From positions 1 to 6,252 of the forward strand of contig JBIOVQ010000274.1 in NCBI GenBank assembly GCA_044867805.1: a stretch of DNA of 6,252 nucleotides, written 5' to 3'. A program made the translations under genes and the position numbers. The stretch's first letter is position 1, and each line of letters starts with the position of its first letter. The notes under the pieces are model-generated. The model worked only from the letters and a program-made list of their open reading frames with translations, was not told the origin of the DNA and did no database searches. Shown piece by piece: positions 4,959-6,252 of this stretch. The stretch is from SG8-41 sp044867805. Lineage in GTDB: Bacteria; Pseudomonadota; Gammaproteobacteria; Burkholderiales; SG8-41.

Positions 4959-5954
4959 ATGCCGAATCAGAAGAAGAGACTGCTGCTCCCGACCACGATG
5001 GCGCGCCCCGGCTGGGATCTCGCGAAAAGCCGCGGCGACGTGGACGCCGTCGCGTTCCCGCCGGGGGTTGCCGGGGAGGAATTTCACCGGCTGCTGCGCG
5101 ACACCCACGGCATCGCGCTGACGAGCACCCCCCTGCGCGCGGCCGACATCGCGGCCGCGCCGCGGCTGCGCGCGGTGGCCCGCATCGGCGTGGGCTACGA
5201 CGCGGTGGACGTCGAGGCGCTGACCCGGCGCGGCATCCCGCTCATGACCTGCAACACCGACAATTCACCCACCGTGTCCGAGTACGCCTTCTACATGATG
5301 CTGCACCTCGCCAAGGGCGGCGCCCACATGGACTCGATCCCGCGGCAGGGGCGCTGGCCGCAGCGCTACGACGTCCTGCCCACCGAGCTGCTCGGCAAGA
5401 CGCTGCTCATCGTCGGCTTCGGCCGCATCGGGACGCGCGTCGCGAAGCGCGCCCTCGCCATGGAGATGGCGGTCGAGGTCTGCGACCCCTATGTGCCGGC
5501 GCAGTCGGTGCGCGCCGCGGGCTGCACGCCGGTGGCCGATCTCGACGCCGCGCTGCCGCGCGCCGACTTCGTGACCCTCCACTGTCCCAAGACGCCCGAA
5601 ACCGCGGGCTTGTTCGACGCCGCGCGCATCGCGCGCATGAAGCCCGGCGCCCGGCTCATCAATACCGCGCGCGGCGGCCTGGTGGACGAGGCCGCGCTCT
5701 ACGCGGCGCTCGCCGCGGGCAGGCTCGCCGGCGCGGGCATCGACGTGTTCTCGCCGGAGCCGCCGCTCACCGACAACCCGCTCTTCACGCTGAAGAACGT
5801 CATCGTCGCGCCGCACATGGCCGGCAACGCGCGCGAATCGCTCGAGCGCAAGTCGCTGACGGTCGTGCGCAATATCCTCGCGGTGCTGGACGGCAAGGTG
5901 CCGGGGAGCGAGTACGTTGTCAATCCCGAGTCGCTGCGGAAGCAGCGACCTTGA
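4959..5954 (+). CDS. D-2-hydroxyacid dehydrogenase (phosphoglycerate dehydrogenase-like)
   Basis: This is a 331-residue cytoplasmic NAD(P)-dependent oxidoreductase. The N-terminal substrate domain (about 1-110) contains V-A-R-I-G-V-G-Y-D-A-V-D (73-84). The nucleotide-binding domain carries G-F-G-R-I-G (153-158), the dinucleotide loop, with Asp176 in the C-D-P-Y position expected to favour NAD. The catalytic triad of the family is present: Arg238 in N-T-A-R-G-G-L-V-D, Glu267 in D-V-F-S-P-E-P, and His286 in A-P-H-M-A-G. The length fits glyoxylate/hydroxypyruvate reductase and short SerA-type enzymes. There is no C-terminal ACT domain, so it is not the allosteric form of SerA, and the substrate cannot be named. 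ATG at 4959 gives the usual family N-terminus; a TTG at 4899 in the same frame would start inside the repeats and is rejected. No Shine-Dalgarno is visible. The gene is markedly GC-rich. Confidence 0.9.
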   Translation: MPNQKKRLLLPTTMARPGWDLAKSRGDVDAVAFPPGVAGEEFHRLLRDTHGIALTSTPLRAADIAAAPRLRAVARIGVGYDAVDVEALTRRGIPLMTCNTDNSPTVSEYAFYMMLHLAKGGAHMDSIPRQGRWPQRYDVLPTELLGKTLLIVGFGRIGTRVAKRALAMEMAVEVCDPYVPAQSVRAAGCTPVADLDAALPRADFVTLHCPKTPETAGLFDAARIARMKPGARLINTARGGLVDEAALYAALAAGRLAGAGIDVFSPEPPLTDNPLFTLKNVIVAPHMAGNARESLERKSLTVVRNILAVLDGKVPGSEYVVNPESLRKQRP

Positions 5955-5968
5955 GGCCAAATGCGTCG

Positions 5969-6094
5969 CAGATACGGCGTCCCAGATGAGGCGTCCCAGA
6001 TGATGCGTCCCAAATAGTGCGTGTCTACGCAAAGACGCAGTACCTGAGACGCCGTACCTGGGACGTAGTACCTGAGACGCAGTATCTGGGACGC
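5969..6094. repeat. Inverted tandem array C of 14-mers
   Basis: Four 14-base units lie head to tail at 5969-6024 (CAGATACGGCGTCC, CAGATGAGGCGTCC, CAGATGATGCGTCC, CAAATAGTGCGTGT), preceded by a shortened unit at 5958-5968. After an 8-base centre, four units in reverse orientation occupy 6033-6088 (AGACGCAGTACCTG, AGACGCCGTACCTG, GGACGTAGTACCTG, AGACGCAGTATCTG), plus a partial one to 6094. The two arms could form a long imperfect hairpin. The array fills the gap between the dehydrogenase stop and the DNA polymerase start; 14 is twice the 7-base period of the other arrays. Confidence 0.9.
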
Positions 6095-6104
6095 CCTGTA
6101 ATTT

Positions 6105-6252
6105 ATGCGGTTCATCGCGCATCTGGACATGGACGCGTTCTACGCGTCGGTGGAGCTGCTGCGCTATCCGCAGCTGCGCGGCAAGCCGGTGGTGATCGGC
6201 GGGCGGCGCCGCGCGGCCACGGAGGGCGCGTCGAGGGGCGGAACAGGGGCCC
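6105..6252 (+). CDS. dinB: Y-family DNA polymerase (DinB/Pol IV type), N-terminal part only
   Basis: This is the first 49 codons of a gene that runs off the right edge. It opens M-R-F-I-A-H-L-D-M-D-A-F-Y-A-S-V-E, the first conserved block of Y-family translesion polymerases. Asp8 is the metal-binding catalytic residue and Tyr13 stands at the steric-gate position that excludes ribonucleotides. R-G-K-P-V-V-I-G-G then matches the second conserved stretch. The residues after G-G-R-R-R are less typical, but the fragment ends before the rest of the palm and finger domains can be judged. The ATG at 6105 sits just 10 bases after array C, with no clear Shine-Dalgarno and no visible promoter outside the repeat. 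UmuC-type polymerases share this opening, so Pol IV is the most likely but not the only option. Confidence 0.85.
   Translation, partial: MRFIAHLDMDAFYASVELLRYPQLRGKPVVIGGRRRAATEGASRGGTGA

Noticed and set aside
4697..5989. Plus-strand ORF of 430 codons
   Set aside because: It overlaps the dehydrogenase in another frame, begins antisense to the peroxiredoxin, and has Arg/Gly/Ala-rich composition without motifs. The catalytic residues of the dehydrogenase frame settle the choice.

Overview
The window is high-GC bacterial chromosome. A DUF2917 protein, an autotransporter-type outer-membrane barrel and a periplasmic FecR-domain protein point to a Gram-negative bacterium, most likely a betaproteobacterium; this assignment is inference from family distribution. 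There are six complete protein genes, one gene cut by the right edge, and no rRNA, tRNA or CRISPR that I can see.

Layout. 15-359 (+) is a small DUF2917 protein. 360-700 is a gap holding a heptanucleotide repeat array, a dispersed repeat block, a minus-strand gene remnant and a promoter. 701-1840 (+) is an autotransporter-type beta-barrel with a signal peptide. It converges, with only 7 bases between stop codons, on 1848-3410 (-), a membrane protein with a spermidine-synthase-like domain. 3458-4156 (+) is an exported FecR-domain protein, divergent from it. 4157-4314 repeats the heptad array and the dispersed block. 4315-4776 (-) is an AhpE-like peroxiredoxin whose catalytic cysteine codon is an in-frame TGA. 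4777-4958 is a divergent gap filled by a heptad-based palindrome. 4959-5954 (+) is a D-2-hydroxyacid dehydrogenase. 5955-6104 is an inverted array of 14-mers. 6105 to the end (+) is the start of a Y-family DNA polymerase.

The most important observation is the peroxiredoxin. Conventional ORF calling splits it into a 45-codon piece and an unannotated remainder. Read through the TGA, it gives a complete 153-residue protein in which TGA falls exactly on the peroxidatic position of the PxxxTxxC motif. A plausible bacterial SECIS hairpin lies just downstream. I interpret it as a selenoprotein, with selenocysteine as its only Cys/Sec residue.

The second is that four of the intergenic gaps carry tandem repeats with a period of 7 bases (or 2 x 7). 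Most repeats can be phased to start with CAG, but the sequence differs from gap to gap, and several arrays fold back as inverted repeats. Two near-identical direct copies of one block bracket the lower-GC barrel/SpeE-like/FecR segment. The genes do not form one obvious pathway: the middle block concerns the cell envelope, and the right part is peroxide defence, hydroxyacid metabolism and translesion DNA synthesis.
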